Positions 57,958-64,000 of a stretch of 64,000 nt of DNA are shown here, piece after piece. The position numbers and the translations under genes are program-made. The notes beneath the pieces are model-generated. The model saw only the letters and a program-made list of their open reading frames with translations. It was not told the DNA's origin and ran no database searches. The DNA comes from Actinoallomurus liliacearum (GTDB lineage Bacteria; Actinomycetota; Actinomycetes; Streptosporangiales; Streptosporangiaceae). The stretch is from positions 868,001 through 932,000 of the forward strand of contig NZ_BAABHJ010000005.1 of NCBI RefSeq assembly GCF_039542035.1. Reading direction: 5' to 3'. The stretch's first letter is position 1. Each line of letters opens with the position of its first letter.

Positions 57958-58743
57958 TCAGACCTCCGTCCGGTCGCGCCGCGCGGTCCGGTCGCCCAGG
58001 TGCGTCATCCGCTCCGCCACGGCCTCGGCCGTCGGCCGGGCGAGCTCTCCGGCGAGGCGACCGTCGGCCAGGAACAGGACCGAGTCCGCGTACGAGGCGG
58101 CGACCGGGTCGTGGGTCACCATCACGACGGTCTGGCCCTGCTCGTGCACCGCCCGCATCAGAAGGCTCAGCACCTCACGCGCACTGCGCGTGTCGAGCGC
58201 GCCGGTCGGCTCGTCGGCGAAGATCACCGACGGGTTCGTCACCAGGGCCCGCGCGATGGCGACCCGCTGCTGCTGACCGCCGGACAACTCCGCCGGCAGG
58301 TGCCGCAGCCGGTCGCCGAGACCCACCTTTGTCAGGATCTCGCGGGCGTACCGGCCGTCCACCTTCCGGCCGGCCAGCCGCAGCGGGAGCGTCGTGTTCT
58401 GCAGTACGTCCAGGGTGGGGAGCAGGTTGAACTGCTGGAAGATGAAGCCGATCCGCCGCCTGCGGAACTTCGTCAACTCGGTCTCGGAGCCACCGCTCAT
58501 CTCGGCGCCGTCGACGAACACCTTTCCGCCGGTCGGCCGGTCCAGCCCCGCCGCGCACTGCAGCAGGGTGCTCTTACCGGAACCGGACGGCCCCATGACG
58601 GCCGTGAACGTCCCCTTCCGCAGACTCAGTGAGACCCCGTCCAGCGCGGTCACCTGAGTGCCCTCCGCGCCGTAGACCTTCCGCACCGAGACGACCCGTA
58701 GCGCCTCGGAACCGCTCGTGGGGAGCGTGACCTGTCCGTTCAT
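57958..58743 (-). CDS. ABC transporter ATP-binding protein, MacB/LolD type
   Basis: A 261-residue ATPase: Walker A GPSGSGKST (about 50-58), FIFQQFNLLPTLDVLQN (Q-loop), signature LSGGQQQRVAIARAL (about 154-168), Walker B VIFADEPTGALD and the switch His in VTHDP. ATG 58741-58743 follows GGAAGGGCGAGGG; the open frame extends to 58920 but lacks a site. Pairs with the FtsX-type permease. No dedicated two-component genes adjoin, though a kinase/regulator pair lies 2 kb away. Confidence 0.94.
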   Translation of the reverse strand: MNGQVTLPTSGSEALRVVSVRKVYGAEGTQVTALDGVSLSLRKGTFTAVMGPSGSGKSTLLQCAAGLDRPTGGKVFVDGAEMSGGSETELTKFRRRRIGFIFQQFNLLPTLDVLQNTTLPLRLAGRKVDGRYAREILTKVGLGDRLRHLPAELSGGQQQRVAIARALVTNPSVIFADEPTGALDTRSAREVLSLLMRAVHEQGQTVVMVTHDPVAASYADSVLFLADGRLAGELARPTAEAVAERMTHLGDRTARRDRTEV

Positions 58744-58864
58744 GACCCTCGCCCTTCCAAGGCGCCGTTGCACGCCGTATGAGGACGAAACTAGGGATGA
58801 CCGGAGGACATCTCGATGGGCCCAGCAGGCCGACAGGGGTGTACCTAACGACACCATCGGGCCT

Positions 58865-59536
58865 TCACTCGCCGAGCAGCAGGATCTCCAAGAACGCGTC
58901 CGGCGCGTCTCGGAGCACATTGTGGCTGCTGGAAAGGGTGTGCACCCGCCAGGCGGGATCCTCGGCCAGCCGCGCGTGGACCTCGGCGAACGGTGAGCCG
59001 TCCCAGCCGTTCAGGTACACGTAGTCCCGTGCCTTGATCTCGCCGAGGCCGTTCCCACGCAGCCGGAGCCGCTGGAGGAAGGACGCCAGGGGGTGCGCGG
59101 TCGCGCGGGGGTCGACGCCGGGCGGCGGCTGGACCGAGAAGCCGTCCGCGGCCGCTCCGTCGAGGAACAGCCGGCGGAAGGCCTCGGTCGTCAGCTCCCA
59201 GCAGGACTGCCCGTCCTCGGGCACGTAGGCGTCGCTGTAGACCAGGCGGCGCACCGAGCCGGGCTCGGCGCGATCGGCGACCCCGGTGATGACCATGCCG
59301 CCGTAGCTGTGCCCGACGAGCACGGCGTCGGTGACCTTCTCGGCCGCGAGGACGGCGAGCACGTCGTCGACGTGGGTGTCGAGGTTCACGGCGGGAGAGG
59401 CCAGGTGGGCCCGGTCACCGAGCCCCGTCAGGGTCACGGGCAACGCCCGGTGCCCGGCGGCGCGGAGCCGGTCGGCCATACCGGAGTACTGCCAGCCGCC
59501 GTGCCACCCACCCGGAACGAGAACGAAGGTCGCCAT
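58865..59536 (-). CDS. Alpha/beta hydrolase (esterase-like)
   Basis: A 223-residue alpha/beta hydrolase. FVLVPGGWHGGWQY forms the oxyanion region, Ser in GHSYGG (about 75-80) is the nucleophile, and a late His in SSSHNVLRDAPD (about 204) closes the triad. It resembles the EstC/salicylate-esterase-like group. It is divergent to padR over a 61-base gap with two palindromes, so PadR probably controls it. The ABC exporter genes follow downstream on the same strand. Confidence 0.88.
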   Translation of the reverse strand: MATFVLVPGGWHGGWQYSGMADRLRAAGHRALPVTLTGLGDRAHLASPAVNLDTHVDDVLAVLAAEKVTDAVLVGHSYGGMVITGVADRAEPGSVRRLVYSDAYVPEDGQSCWELTTEAFRRLFLDGAAADGFSVQPPPGVDPRATAHPLASFLQRLRLRGNGLGEIKARDYVYLNGWDGSPFAEVHARLAEDPAWRVHTLSSSHNVLRDAPDAFLEILLLGE

Positions 59537-59567
59537 GTCCGCCCCTCTCTGTCGATCAAGGTGGATG

Positions 59568-59593
59568 ACTCTAATAGAGTGTCTCTAATCGAG
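59568..59593. promoter_or_regulatory. Twin operator palindromes between the hydrolase and padR
   Basis: CTCTAATAGAG (59569-59579; perfect as the 13-mer ACTCTA-A-TAGAGT) and CTCTAATCGAG (59583-59593) repeat the same motif 14 bases apart. They occupy the divergent promoter region; a TAGAGT box overlaps the first. Proposed PadR binding sites. Confidence 0.7.
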
Positions 59594-59597
59594 GCAA

Positions 59598-60200
59598 ATG
59601 GGAGAGCTGATCGTGCTGACGCTGTGCATCCTCGGATTCCTGGCGGAGGAGCCGCTGCACGCCTACGAGCTGCGGGCGCGCATCTCCGGGCTGTCCGGGC
59701 ACATCCGGCCGGTGAGCGACGGCGCGCTGTACCCGGCGCTCAACCGCCTGCGCGCCGCCGGGTTCCTGGAACGGCACGAGGAGCCGGGCCGGGGCGGCAC
59801 CCCGCGTCAGGTGCTGACGCTCACCGACGCCGGACACGCGGAACTGCTCCGCAGGCTCGCCGGCCCGGCCGAGCTGGAGATCACCGACCGGAACTCGTTC
59901 ATGATCCTGCTGGCGTTCCTCGGCCGACTGCCCGACCCCGCCGACCAGCTCCGCGTGCTGCGCCGCCGCCTGGCCTTCTACGACCAGCCCGCCAGCTACT
60001 TCTACGCCGACAGCCGCCCGCTGCGGGCCGCCGAGATGACCGACCGGTTCCGCCGGGGAATGCTCAGCATCGCCGCCGAGACCAAGCGAGCCGACATGCG
60101 CTGGCTCCGCCAGATCATCACCGAACTAGAACAAGAGCTCGGCAGGGAAGGTGACCAGCTCCGTAGAGACAGCGAAGCCGCCCCGGGGGGCGGCGGGTGA
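59598..60200 (+). CDS. PadR-family transcriptional regulator
   Basis: A 200-residue repressor. The winged HTH fills 1-85 (LTLCILGFLAEEPLHAYELRARISG, VSDGALYPALNRLRAAGFLERH, RQVLTLTDAGHAEL), followed by a C-terminal helical domain of the Vir_act_alpha type for dimerisation. ATG 59598 follows GAGG. The last residues (SEAAPGGGG) and the stop come from a hairpin repeat that recurs at 60268, so the natural C-terminus may have been extended or replaced. The effector is unknown; the hydrolase is the likely target. Confidence 0.9.
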   Translation: MGELIVLTLCILGFLAEEPLHAYELRARISGLSGHIRPVSDGALYPALNRLRAAGFLERHEEPGRGGTPRQVLTLTDAGHAELLRRLAGPAELEITDRNSFMILLAFLGRLPDPADQLRVLRRRLAFYDQPASYFYADSRPLRAAEMTDRFRRGMLSIAAETKRADMRWLRQIITELEQELGREGDQLRRDSEAAPGGGG

Positions 60201-60205
60201 CGCTG
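60169..60205 (+). repeat. 37-bp hairpin repeat, copy 1
   Basis: Matches copy 2 (60268-60304) in 35 of 37 bases. The core is the perfect hairpin GCCGCCCC-GG-GGGGCGGC. This copy encodes the last ten residues and stop codon of padR. Confidence 0.85.
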
Positions 60206-60206
60206 G

Positions 60207-60223
60207 GCCGGGCGGAGCCCGGC
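60207..60223. terminator. Hairpin after padR
   Basis: GCCGGGC-GGA-GCCCGGC is a perfect 7-bp stem with a 3-base loop. It is one of four G/C hairpins packed in 60169-60304. Confidence 0.55.
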
Positions 60224-60267
60224 ATCGGGGGGTCCGGGGGGTCGCCCCCCCGGGTGGACACCCGGAA

Positions 60268-60304
60268 ACAGCGAAGCCGCCCCGGGGGGCGGCGAGTAAC
60301 GCTG
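60268..60304 (+). repeat. 37-bp hairpin repeat, copy 2
   Basis: The second copy lies 99 bases from the first, directly next to the tRNA 3' end, which is read from the opposite strand. Differences are G to A at two positions. It may serve as terminator of the tRNA transcript. Confidence 0.85.
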
Positions 60305-60310
60305 AGCGAG

Positions 60311-60384
60311 AGCGGACGACGGGATTCGAACCCGCGACCCTCACCTTGGCAAGGTGATGCTCTACCAGTCTGAGCCACGTCCGC
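60311..60384 (-). tRNA. tRNA-Gly (GCC anticodon)
   Basis: On the minus strand: acceptor stem GCGGACG/CGTCCGC (7 bp), D-arm GCTC/GAGC, anticodon arm TCACC/GGTGA around TTGCCAA (anticodon GCC), T-arm GCGGG-TTCGAAT-CCCGT, and U as discriminator, normal for glycine. The CCA end is not encoded. It lies beside the hairpin repeat, upstream of which is padR on the other strand. Confidence 0.95.
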
Positions 60385-60414
60385 GTGACCCCTTAAGAAT
60401 AGCGGATCTCAGGA

Positions 60415-61056
60415 CTAGATGAGACCGGCGTCGTGGGCGAGTAGGGCGACCTGGACGCGATTGTTGAGTTCCAGCTTGGCCAGCAGCCGGGAGACGTGGG
60501 CCTTCACGGTGGCGACGCTCATGAAGAGCTCGGAGCTGATCTCGGCGTTCGACTTGCCCTGGCCGATGGCGACGACCACCTCGCGCTCGCGGTCGCTGAG
60601 GCGGGCGAGGCGTTCCTGGGCCGGGTTGGGCCGGGTCTGGGCGACGTGGGCGATGAGGCGGCGGGTGACGCTGGGGGAGAGGATCGGCTCGCCCGCGGCG
60701 ACACGACGGATGGCGTTGATGATCTCGCCGGGCGGGGTGTCCTTGAGGAGGAAGCCGGCGGCGCCGCCGCGCAGAGCCCGCAGGACGTGTTCGTCGGCGT
60801 CGAACGTGGTCAAGATGATGATCTCCGGGGCTCCCTGGCGGGCCCGGAGCGCCTCGGTCGCGGCCAGGCCGTCCATGCGGGGCATCCGGATGTCCATGAG
60901 GACGACGTCCGGCGAGTGCTCGGCGACCAGCGCGGCGACCTCGGTGCCGTCGCCGGCCTCCGCGACGATCCGCAGATCGTCGGCGCCGGCCAGCATCATC
61001 GACAGGCCCGCACGGACCAATGCGTCATCGTCGACGATCAGCACGCGAATGGTCAC
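60415..61056 (-). CDS. NarL/DesR-family response regulator
   Basis: A 213-residue transcription factor. Receiver domain: VLIVDDD (acidic pair at about 8-9), Asp in VVLMDIRMP (about 54), Lys in FLLKDTPP (about 105). LuxR HTH at about 148-205 (LSDREREVVVAIGQGKSNAEISSELFMSVATVKAHVSRLLAKL). GTG 61054-61056 is chosen because a TAGTGT box lies 7 bases upstream; the open frame runs to 61128. It is paired with the kinase upstream, 78 bases away, and appears to have its own leaderless promoter. Confidence 0.93.
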   Translation of the reverse strand: MTIRVLIVDDDALVRAGLSMMLAGADDLRIVAEAGDGTEVAALVAEHSPDVVLMDIRMPRMDGLAATEALRARQGAPEIIILTTFDADEHVLRALRGGAAGFLLKDTPPGEIINAIRRVAAGEPILSPSVTRRLIAHVAQTRPNPAQERLARLSDREREVVVAIGQGKSNAEISSELFMSVATVKAHVSRLLAKLELNNRVQVALLAHDAGLI

Positions 61057-61063
61057 GAGGGAC

Positions 61064-61069
61064 ACACTA
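61064..61069 (-). promoter_or_regulatory. Putative leaderless -10 box of the response regulator
   Basis: TAGTGT on the minus strand, 7 bases before the GTG at 61056. It would allow the regulator to be transcribed without its kinase. Confidence 0.55.
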
Positions 61070-61134
61070 ACGGCGCGCGCCGAGCAGCGACGCGTCCCGC
61101 CCGATCGGGGCCGGGCGTCACCGCTCATTCGGGG

Positions 61135-62394
61135 TCAGGCGGCCCCGCCCGGCGCGCCGGCCGGCGTGGTCTCGCCGCGCCAGGGCAGCCACGCCCGGAC
61201 GCGGAACTCCCCGTCCGGGGTCGGGCCGTGTTCGAGCCGGCCGCCGGACAACATGGCGCGTTCGGCGAGTCCGATCAGCCCGGTGCCCGAGCCGGGAATG
61301 CCCGACGCGGCGTTGACCAGCGGGTTGCGGACCTCGATGGTCAGGTCGGTGCCCGCCGACCCGTCGACGATGACGCTCACGGTCGCCTTCGGCGCGTGCT
61401 TGCGGGCGTTGGTGAGCGCCTCCTGCACGGTGCGGTAGGCGCTGCGCCCGAGCGCGCCGGGGACCGCGTCGACGTCGTGCAGCCGGTTCTCGTAGGTCAC
61501 GGTCATCCCGGCCCGCCGCGACTCGTCGATGAGCGTGGGCAGGTCGCCGAGGTTCGGCTGGGGGCGCTCGGGCGTGTCCTCGGTCGCGTCCTCGCGGAGC
61601 ACGCCGATCACCTCGCGCAGGTCCTGGAGGGCCTGGTGCGCGCTCGCCCGGATCACGCCCGCCGCCTTGGCGATCTCGGTGGGAGGAGCGTCGGGACGGA
61701 ACTCCAGCGCCCCCGCGTGCACGCTGAGCAGCGAGATGCGGTGGGCGAGGACGTCGTGCATCTCGCGGGCGATTCGCGCGCGTTCCTGCTGCCGGGCCTG
61801 CGTGACGCGGAGCTGCTGCTCGGCCTCGGCCCGCAGCGCCCGCTCCCGCAAAGACAGGATGAGCTGCCGCCGCGCGCGGACGAACATCCCCCACGCCACG
61901 ACCGCCGCGCTCACCACGACGCCCCACACGACCCCGACCCAGTACGACTCCGTGGGATCGGGGAACACGGCGGTGTAGATCGCACCGGTGACGAGGTGCA
62001 CCACAGCGACCGCGGCCACCGTACGGAACGGCCGGTGCACGGCCACCGTGAACAGCGCGATGCACCCCGCCCCGGAGACGCTCGCCGAGGCCAGGCTCAC
62101 CACGCCCAGGGCGACCGCGAGCTCCACAGGGTGGCGCCGGCGCCACCACAGCGCGAGGCAGCCGAGCGCGCCGATCAGCACGTCGGGCAGCCGCGGCGGA
62201 TGATGGACCCCTGAAGACCCGTGGGAGGTCGCGAACAGCATGAAGCCCCCGAAGAGCACCGCCAGCACGAAGCAGGCGATGTCGACCGCCCAGTCGCGAG
62301 CGGACCGGGGGACCCGCTCGGCCGGGTCGGGGGCCGCGAGCAGGGCGGGGAGGAGGGACGGGTGGTCGGGGCGGGACACCGCCATACCGCTCAT
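61135..62394 (-). CDS. Sensor histidine kinase (HisKA_3, DesK/LiaS-like)
   Basis: A 419-residue membrane kinase. Five or six hydrophobic helices lie between about 35 and 175, with no large extracellular domain. The dimerisation/phosphoacceptor segment is ARIAREMHDVLAHRISLL (His near residue 214), and the ATPase domain has ALTNARKHA (N box) and GSGTGLIGLAERAMLSGG (G box). ATG 62394 is 8 bases after a TACCGT box; ATG 62385 is an alternative. It phosphorylates the response regulator downstream. The signal is probably at or in the membrane. Confidence 0.92.
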   Translation of the reverse strand: MSGMAVSRPDHPSLLPALLAAPDPAERVPRSARDWAVDIACFVLAVLFGGFMLFATSHGSSGVHHPPRLPDVLIGALGCLALWWRRRHPVELAVALGVVSLASASVSGAGCIALFTVAVHRPFRTVAAVAVVHLVTGAIYTAVFPDPTESYWVGVVWGVVVSAAVVAWGMFVRARRQLILSLRERALRAEAEQQLRVTQARQQERARIAREMHDVLAHRISLLSVHAGALEFRPDAPPTEIAKAAGVIRASAHQALQDLREVIGVLREDATEDTPERPQPNLGDLPTLIDESRRAGMTVTYENRLHDVDAVPGALGRSAYRTVQEALTNARKHAPKATVSVIVDGSAGTDLTIEVRNPLVNAASGIPGSGTGLIGLAERAMLSGGRLEHGPTPDGEFRVRAWLPWRGETTPAGAPGGAA

Positions 62395-62402
62395 GGTCCC
62401 CA

Positions 62403-62408
62403 ACGGTA
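62403..62408 (-). promoter_or_regulatory. Putative leaderless -10 box of the histidine kinase
   Basis: TACCGT on the minus strand, 8 bases before ATG 62394. It has the same hexamer as the first MerR promoter. Confidence 0.45.
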
Positions 62409-62513
62409 GGTCCCCGCCCGGCGGACCGGCATCGGCCGAAAGTCGACTCCGCCGTGACCTCGGTCGAGGCCGCGGATCCGTACGGCCACGCCGGGCGGGT
62501 TCGTCCACGAGCG

Positions 62514-64000
62514 TCAGAGCCCGAGGACTCCGGCGAGGTCGTCGCGGAGCGCGGCGAGCGCGGCGTCGGCGGTCGTACGGGCCTCGGCGACGGAACCGGT
62601 CACCGGCTCGACGACCTCGAGGTAGCACTTGAGCTTCGGCTCGGTGCCGGACGGACGGACGACGACACGGCCGCCCTCCGACAGCCGGAAGCGCAGGCCG
62701 TTCGTCGGCGGGAGGCCGCCCAGCCCGGCGGACAGGTCGTCGACGTCCGTCACCGTACGGCCGCCGAGCCGGTCCGGCGGTGTGGCGCGCAGCCGGTCCA
62801 TCGCGTCCGTGATCAGCGACAGGTCGGCCACGCGTACCGACAGCTGCGCGGTCGCGTGCAGGCCGTAGCGGCGCGCCTGGTCGTCGAGGAGGTCGAGGAG
62901 CGTACGGCCCTCGGCCTTCGCCTCGGCGGCGAGCGCGGCGACGGCCAGCGCGGCGCCGATGCCGTCCTTGTCGCGTACGGGGACGCCGTCGTCACCGCCG
63001 ACGCAGTAGCCCAGGGCCTCCTCGTAGCCGTACACGAGCCGGTCGTGGACGGTGCCCGCCTTCATGATCCACTTGAAGCCGGTCAGTGACTCGGCGTACC
63101 GCACGCCGTGCGCGGCCGCGATCTTGCCGAGCAGCGACGAGGACACGATCGTCGTGACGACGAGCCGGTCGGCGCCGCTCGTGTGCCGCAGGACGTGCTC
63201 GGCCAGCAGCCCGCCGACCTCGTCCCCGGTCAGCATCCGCCCGCCCACGGCCACCGCGCAGCGGTCGGCGTCCGGGTCGTTCGCGATGACCAGGTCGTGG
63301 CCCTTGCCCAGGTCGAGGGCCAGGTCCATCGCGCCCGGCTCCTCGGGGTTGGGGAAGGCGACGGTCGGGAAGTCCGGGTCGGGCCGGGACTGCTCGGCGA
63401 CGACGTCCGGCGGCACGAACCCGTTCCACGCGAACGCGCGGGCCAGCACCTCCCCGCCCACCCCGTGCAGCGGCGTGTAGGCGGCCGAGACGTCCCGCGC
63501 GGTGCCGAGCGGGAGCCGCGACAGCGCGTGCAGGTAGGCCTCGACGATGCCGTCGTCGAGGGCGTTCCACTCCACGCCGCGCGGCAGCTCGTCGATCCGC
63601 CCGACCGCGTCGATCGACCGGGAGATCTCCGCGTCCAGCGGCGGGATGATCTGGGCGCCGTCGCCCCAGTACACCTTGTAGCCGTTGTCGCGCGGCGGGT
63701 TGTGGCTGGCGGTCACCATGACGCCCGCGTCCGCGCCGAGGAAGCGGACGGCGTACGCGAGGACCGGCGTCGGCAGCGGCCGCGGCATCAGGTGCACCGT
63801 GACGCCCGCCCCGGCGAGCACCGCGGCGGAGTCCTCGGCGAAGACGTCGGACTTGTGCCGCGCGTCGTAGCCGATCACCACGGAGGCCCCGTTGCCGGGC
63901 CGCTCGAAGCGTTCGGCCGCGTCCTCGGAGGTGAGCACGGCGGCGAGGCCGGCGGCGGCCCGCATGACCGTCACCCGGTTCATGCGGTTCGGGCCGGCCC
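62514..64000 (-). CDS. Phosphomannomutase/phosphoglucomutase (5' end cut by window)
   Basis: At least 495 residues are visible and the frame stays open to the window edge. The upstream codons read AGPNR before MNRVTV, which matches the family's N-terminal GTAGLRG...GPNRMNR region, so the Met near 63983 is not the start and about 50 residues lie outside. The catalytic serine loop is VTASHNPPRDNGYK, the metal loop NDPDADRCAV, the sugar-binding loop GYEEALGYCVG, and the phosphate-binding loop RPSGTEPKLKCY. It interconverts hexose 6- and 1-phosphates for wall and glycogen precursors. Confidence 0.93.
   Translation of the reverse strand, partial: AGPNRMNRVTVMRAAAGLAAVLTSEDAAERFERPGNGASVVIGYDARHKSDVFAEDSAAVLAGAGVTVHLMPRPLPTPVLAYAVRFLGADAGVMVTASHNPPRDNGYKVYWGDGAQIIPPLDAEISRSIDAVGRIDELPRGVEWNALDDGIVEAYLHALSRLPLGTARDVSAAYTPLHGVGGEVLARAFAWNGFVPPDVVAEQSRPDPDFPTVAFPNPEEPGAMDLALDLGKGHDLVIANDPDADRCAVAVGGRMLTGDEVGGLLAEHVLRHTSGADRLVVTTIVSSSLLGKIAAAHGVRYAESLTGFKWIMKAGTVHDRLVYGYEEALGYCVGGDDGVPVRDKDGIGAALAVAALAAEAKAEGRTLLDLLDDQARRYGLHATAQLSVRVADLSLITDAMDRLRATPPDRLGGRTVTDVDDLSAGLGGLPPTNGLRFRLSEGGRVVVRPSGTEPKLKCYLEVVEPVTGSVAEARTTADAALAALRDDLAGVLGL

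Noticed and set aside
60169..60304. Possible CRISPR array from repeated hairpins
   Set aside because: Only two copies, spacing and spacer content do not fit, and the spacer itself is hairpin-rich. No cas genes in the window.
60311..60384. tRNA-Gly as an integration (att) site for a mobile island
   Set aside because: No integrase, excisionase or second copy of the tRNA 3' end is visible nearby. Only the hairpin repeats adjoin it.
56597..62394. A bacitracin-type four-gene resistance module (ABC exporter plus DesK/DesR-like pair)
   Set aside because: The exporter and the two-component genes are about 2 kb apart, with padR, a hydrolase and a tRNA between, and the kinase is not of the small BceS type. 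Linkage is too weak to claim.

Overview
The window is about 64 kb of very GC-rich DNA. It has many GTG and TTG starts, 1-4 base start/stop overlaps, and several genes whose only visible promoter element is a TANNNT box 6-8 bases before the start codon. These traits, with a PerM-like (DUF6350) protein, a DUF3017 protein, a monomeric isocitrate dehydrogenase, a MerR/TipA-type regulator and split B12-dependent mutase subunits, point to a filamentous actinomycete. The order pcrA - B12 subunit - sucCD - purNH - folD - mdh is, as I recall, also the chromosomal core order in Streptomyces. The two truncated insertion elements and the general style would fit Streptosporangiales, but that is inference. 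Most of the window is core chromosome.

Layout. 0-8 kb: tail of a sensor kinase with its LuxR-type response regulator, a small beta carbonic anhydrase, a GNAT (ElaA-type) acetyltransferase, a decayed tnpB element, a PIG-L deacetylase with a nucleoside hydrolase, and the dihydroxyacetone kinase genes dhaK-dhaL-dhaM. A 670-bp tandem duplication of a MerR-type regulator splits dhaL from dhaM. 8-28 kb: pcrA, a secreted beta-helix protein, a B12-binding mutase subunit, a secreted GH15-like enzyme, sucCD, a PerM-like membrane protein, purNH, folD, an FHA-HTH protein, DUF3017, icd, a truncated IS30 element and mdh. 28-35 kb: a sugar island (galK, ROK regulator, Gfo/Idh/MocA oxidoreductase, orphan solute-binding lipoprotein, galE). 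34-44 kb: CNNM/CorC-like protein, trpS, RNA-ligase-like protein, BrkB-like protein, a GntR-ABC operon, a D-Ala-D-Ala carboxypeptidase and the large mutase subunit. 44-56 kb: DinB-like protein, GCS2 ligase with an M20 amidohydrolase, then a nucleoside uptake and salvage block (BMP lipoprotein, ATPase, two permeases, cdd, deoA) followed by add. 56-64 kb: a FtsX-type ABC exporter, alpha/beta hydrolase with a divergent PadR regulator, tRNA-Gly, a DesK/DesR-like two-component pair and a phosphohexomutase cut by the window end.

How the genes work together. Nucleosides entering through the BMP-type ABC transporter can be deaminated (cdd, add) and phosphorolysed (deoA), with the nucleoside hydrolase as a second route. 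sucCD, icd and mdh are TCA-cycle steps. The mutase subunits would feed methylmalonyl/succinyl-CoA into the same cycle. galK and galE handle galactose with a ROK regulator.

I see no CRISPR array, phage, rRNA operon or secondary-metabolite cluster, and no convincing new multi-gene system. The most noteworthy signals are regulatory: twin MerR promoters with 19-bp spacers and leaderless starts inside the dha genes; an inverted repeat over the dhaM start; a start codon in the loop of a perfect hairpin (CNNM-like gene); paired palindromes before padR; and a hairpin repeat that has supplied the last codons of padR.
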